Shown here piece after piece: positions 13,000 through 13,962 of a stretch of DNA of 13,962 nt (positions are counted from its first letter, which is position 1; every line of letters starts with the position of its first letter). Both the position numbers and the translations under genes were made by a program. Origin of the DNA: a bacterium (lineage in GTDB: Bacteria; Patescibacteriota; Minisyncoccia; UBA6257; JAGGUH01). Under the pieces are notes generated by a model. That model saw only the letters and a program-made list of their open reading frames with translations, was not told where the DNA came from and made no database searches. Where the stretch lies: positions 1 to 13,962 of the forward strand of contig JAGGUH010000048.1 of NCBI GenBank assembly GCA_021158645.1, in the 5' to 3' direction.

Positions 13000-13914
13000 T
13001 TATTTTTCTATTTTTTCTAAATATTTTGCTGCTGACAACGCGGCTATGGCTCCTTGAGCAGCCGCAATTACAACTTGATGATACAAATTATTTGCAACAT
13101 CACCAGCAGCAAAAATCCCCTTAGTAGAAGTTTCGCAAGTTCTTGGATTGATAATAATTTTACCAATTTTATCCATTCTAACAACCTTTTTTGCAAAATC
13201 AACATCAGGCATAACTCCAATTTGAACAAAAACTCCTTCTACTAAAATTTCTCTGGTTTCTTTTTTCTGTTCAACAATAATTTTATCTACTGAGGTTTCT
13301 CCCTTGATTTTTTTTACTTTGGCATTAAAAACTACTTCAATTTTTTTTGAATCAAAAATTTTTTCTTGAGTAATTTTGTCAGCCCGAAGTTTATTAGATG
13401 TTTCTAAAAGATAAATTTTTTTAGCAATTGGTAAAAGATACAAAGCGGCTTCACATCCTGAATTTCCACCTCCAATTATAGCAACATTCTTTTGAGAAAA
13501 TAAAAAACCATCGCAAACCGGACAATAAGAAACACCTCTGCCTAAAAATTTTTCCTCACCTTCAATTCCAATTTTTCTTGGTTTAGCACCGCTGGCAATA
13601 ATAATAGTTTTTGTCTGATAGCGATCATTTTCACTCGTAAAAACTTCAAAAAAATTTTTTTTCTTTTTAATTTTTGTCACGCTTTCTCCTTGATTAACAT
13701 TAATTTTAAATTTTTCAAGATGATTTTTAAACTTTTTAATCAAATCCATTCCTTTTATTCTTTTAAATCCGGGATAATTTTCAATAAAAAAAGCATGAGA
13801 AACCTGACCAAAAAAGTCCTTTGTAATCAAAAGAGTATTCAGTTTTTTTCTTGTAGCATAGATGCCAGCAGTAATCCCTGCCGGACCAGCACCAATAATA
13901 ATTAAATCAAGCAT
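13000..13914 (-). CDS. trxB: FAD-dependent disulfide reductase, thioredoxin reductase/AhpF-like
   Basis: The 304-residue protein has the low-molecular-weight thioredoxin reductase layout. The FAD-binding GAGPAG is at 8-13, the redox pair CPVCDG at 131-136 (C131, C134), the second nucleotide-binding GGGNSG at 148-153, and the FAD-closing GIFAAGDVANNLYHQ motif near the C-terminus. The usual NADPH-recognition HRRDxxR stretch is replaced by LLETSNKLRADK. The text around it (GGGNSGCEAA, GVFVQIGVMPD) resembles the NADH-using AhpF reductase rather than classical TrxB. The N-terminal AhpF domain is absent. It may therefore use NADH or another donor. It heads the cluster with rnhA and the dsbA-like gene and has a good promoter; trxB is used here in the broad sense. 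Confidence 0.85.
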   Translation of the reverse strand: MLDLIIIGAGPAGITAGIYATRKKLNTLLITKDFFGQVSHAFFIENYPGFKRIKGMDLIKKFKNHLEKFKINVNQGESVTKIKKKKNFFEVFTSENDRYQTKTIIIASGAKPRKIGIEGEEKFLGRGVSYCPVCDGFLFSQKNVAIIGGGNSGCEAALYLLPIAKKIYLLETSNKLRADKITQEKIFDSKKIEVVFNAKVKKIKGETSVDKIIVEQKKETREILVEGVFVQIGVMPDVDFAKKVVRMDKIGKIIINPRTCETSTKGIFAAGDVANNLYHQVVIAAAQGAIAALSAAKYLEKIEK

Positions 13915-13929
13915 AGTTTTATAATTCCT

Positions 13930-13957
13930 ATTTTAAGAAAAAAAATTATCTTGTCAA
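13930..13957 (-). promoter_or_regulatory. Promoter of the trxB-rnhA-dsbA-like cluster
   Basis: On the minus strand a perfect TTGACA (13957-13952) is followed after 16 bases by TAAAAT (13935-13930), 5 of 6 to the consensus. Transcription should begin near 13923, about nine bases before the trxB ATG at 13914, giving a nearly leaderless mRNA. An AGGA word at about 13926-13929 lies upstream of the predicted start and is probably not used as a ribosome site. Confidence 0.6.
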
Positions 13958-13962
13958 AAAAA

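Overview
The window is very AT-rich, with long A/T-only stretches between genes, compact bacterial housekeeping genes and few Shine-Dalgarno sites. Gene content and style point to a reduced-genome bacterium of the Candidate Phyla Radiation (Patescibacteria, Parcubacteria-like): release factor genes next to ftsE, a PaaX/Cas2-like winged-helix gene, a cysteine-rich membrane-anchored thioredoxin-fold protein, and intergenic text rich in AAATCAAAA-type words. Both release factors are present, and TAA, TAG and TGA all serve as stops, so the standard bacterial code applies. This placement is inference from gene content, not a phylogeny.

Layout. Positions 1-382 are repeat-bearing intergenic DNA. A minus-strand cluster runs prfB (4250-3149, with a programmed +1 frameshift), ftsE, uvrB, then a tRNA-Ala(CGC) whose 5' end overlaps the uvrB stop. 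The divergent gap 4251-4780 holds a decayed gene and a strong three-helix RNA hairpin before eno. On the plus strand, eno is followed by a GT-C membrane glycosyltransferase gene. About 1.6 kb without intact genes (7960-9547) carries four palindromes centred on GCGATCGC and an internally deleted IS1595-type element. A PaaX/Cas2-like gene follows, then a fifth palindrome, then rpmE and prfA, which overlap. A second minus-strand cluster, trxB/AhpF-like, rnhA, dsbA-like, runs from 13914 back to 11583 and meets prfA tail to tail with an 18-bp overlap.

How the genes fit together. Most products serve core functions: translation termination (RF1, RF2), ribosome structure (bL31), glycolysis (enolase), excision repair (UvrB), R-loop and primer removal (RNase H), cell division or envelope ATPase (FtsE), envelope glycosylation (GT-C enzyme), and thiol redox (flavin reductase plus exported thioredoxin-fold protein). 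The accessory part is the 8.58-10.23 kb segment. There, five related palindromes surround one DNA-binding-type gene; they are far too GC-rich and too alike to be chance in this background, and they are the best candidate for something undescribed.
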